Assembly: GCA_030666985.1 (NCBI GenBank)
Contig: DAOUWT010000207.1
Coordinates: 1 to 5,059 of the forward strand
Direction: 5' to 3'
Length of the DNA stretch: 5,059 bases
Source: Chloroflexota bacterium
GTDB taxonomy: Bacteria > Chloroflexota > Anaerolineae > Anaerolineales > UBA11858
The stretch's first letter is position 1. Every line of letters starts with the position of its first letter. Shown piece by piece: positions 5,031 to 5,059 of this stretch. The notes below the pieces were generated by a model that was not told the DNA's origin, searched no databases, and saw nothing but the letters and a program-made list of their open reading frames with translations. Position numbers and translations under genes: made by a program.

Positions 5031-5059
5031 TGTCATTCTGAGGGCGTTTTTCCCGAAGA
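5031..5059. repeat. Partial GTCATTCTGAGGG-type intergenic element at the window end
   Basis: tgtcattctgagggc followed by a T-run and cccgaaga forms an imperfect hairpin: TCT (5037-5039 region) pairs with AGA at the end, and GGG at 5042-5044 pairs with CCC at 5052-5054, with GA opposite GA between them. Elements opening with gtcattctgag are, as I recall, frequent dispersed repeats in environmental genomes, including Chloroflexota. The element is cut by the window edge and would lie just upstream of the minus-strand ORF. Confidence 0.4.

Overview
The window is a piece of a bacterial chromosome of moderate GC. It carries six housekeeping genes, all on the plus strand and tightly spaced, plus one small candidate gene on the minus strand at the right end. 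The order hinT, yqeY, pgpH (yqfF), ybeY, dgkA follows the conserved block known from Firmicutes and related lineages. A 4Fe-4S type uracil-DNA glycosylase family gene follows dgkA, where cdd or era is usual. Gene content, the Fe-S glycosylase and gaps filled with short tandem repeats suggest an uncultured Chloroflexota-like (Anaerolineae-type) bacterium. That assignment is an inference; no marker gene here settles it.

Layout. Positions 1-194 are non-coding: a G/C-rich inverted repeat, then a heptamer repeat array that runs up to the ribosome binding site of hinT (195-539). A second, two-armed heptamer array fills the gap to yqeY (650-1093). A different heptamer array fills the gap to pgpH (1146-3287). 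pgpH overlaps ybeY (3284-3733) by four bases (ATGA). A third CAC-type heptamer array separates ybeY from dgkA (3810-4190). A fourth, different repeat separates dgkA from the glycosylase gene (4258-4914). A 58-residue minus-strand ORF (4838-5014) converges on and overlaps the glycosylase 3' end. The window ends inside a fifth repeat-like element.

The genes serve nucleotide signalling and cell upkeep. HinT is a nucleotide phosphoramidase. YqeY is a small GatB-tail-like protein. PgpH degrades c-di-AMP. YbeY processes rRNA. DgkA phosphorylates diacylglycerol or undecaprenol in the membrane. The glycosylase starts repair of deaminated bases. Only pgpH and ybeY show translational coupling; the other genes could be co-transcribed through the repeat-filled gaps.

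The coding content is mostly ordinary. The most distinctive feature is the intergenic DNA: four of the five gaps between these genes (all but the pgpH/ybeY overlap) and the leader of hinT consist largely of short degenerate repeats. Two sequence families share a 7-base period, and one exact 20-mer occurs three times. I did not find a clear new defence or mobile system. The best candidate for something undescribed is the small antisense ORF at the right end.
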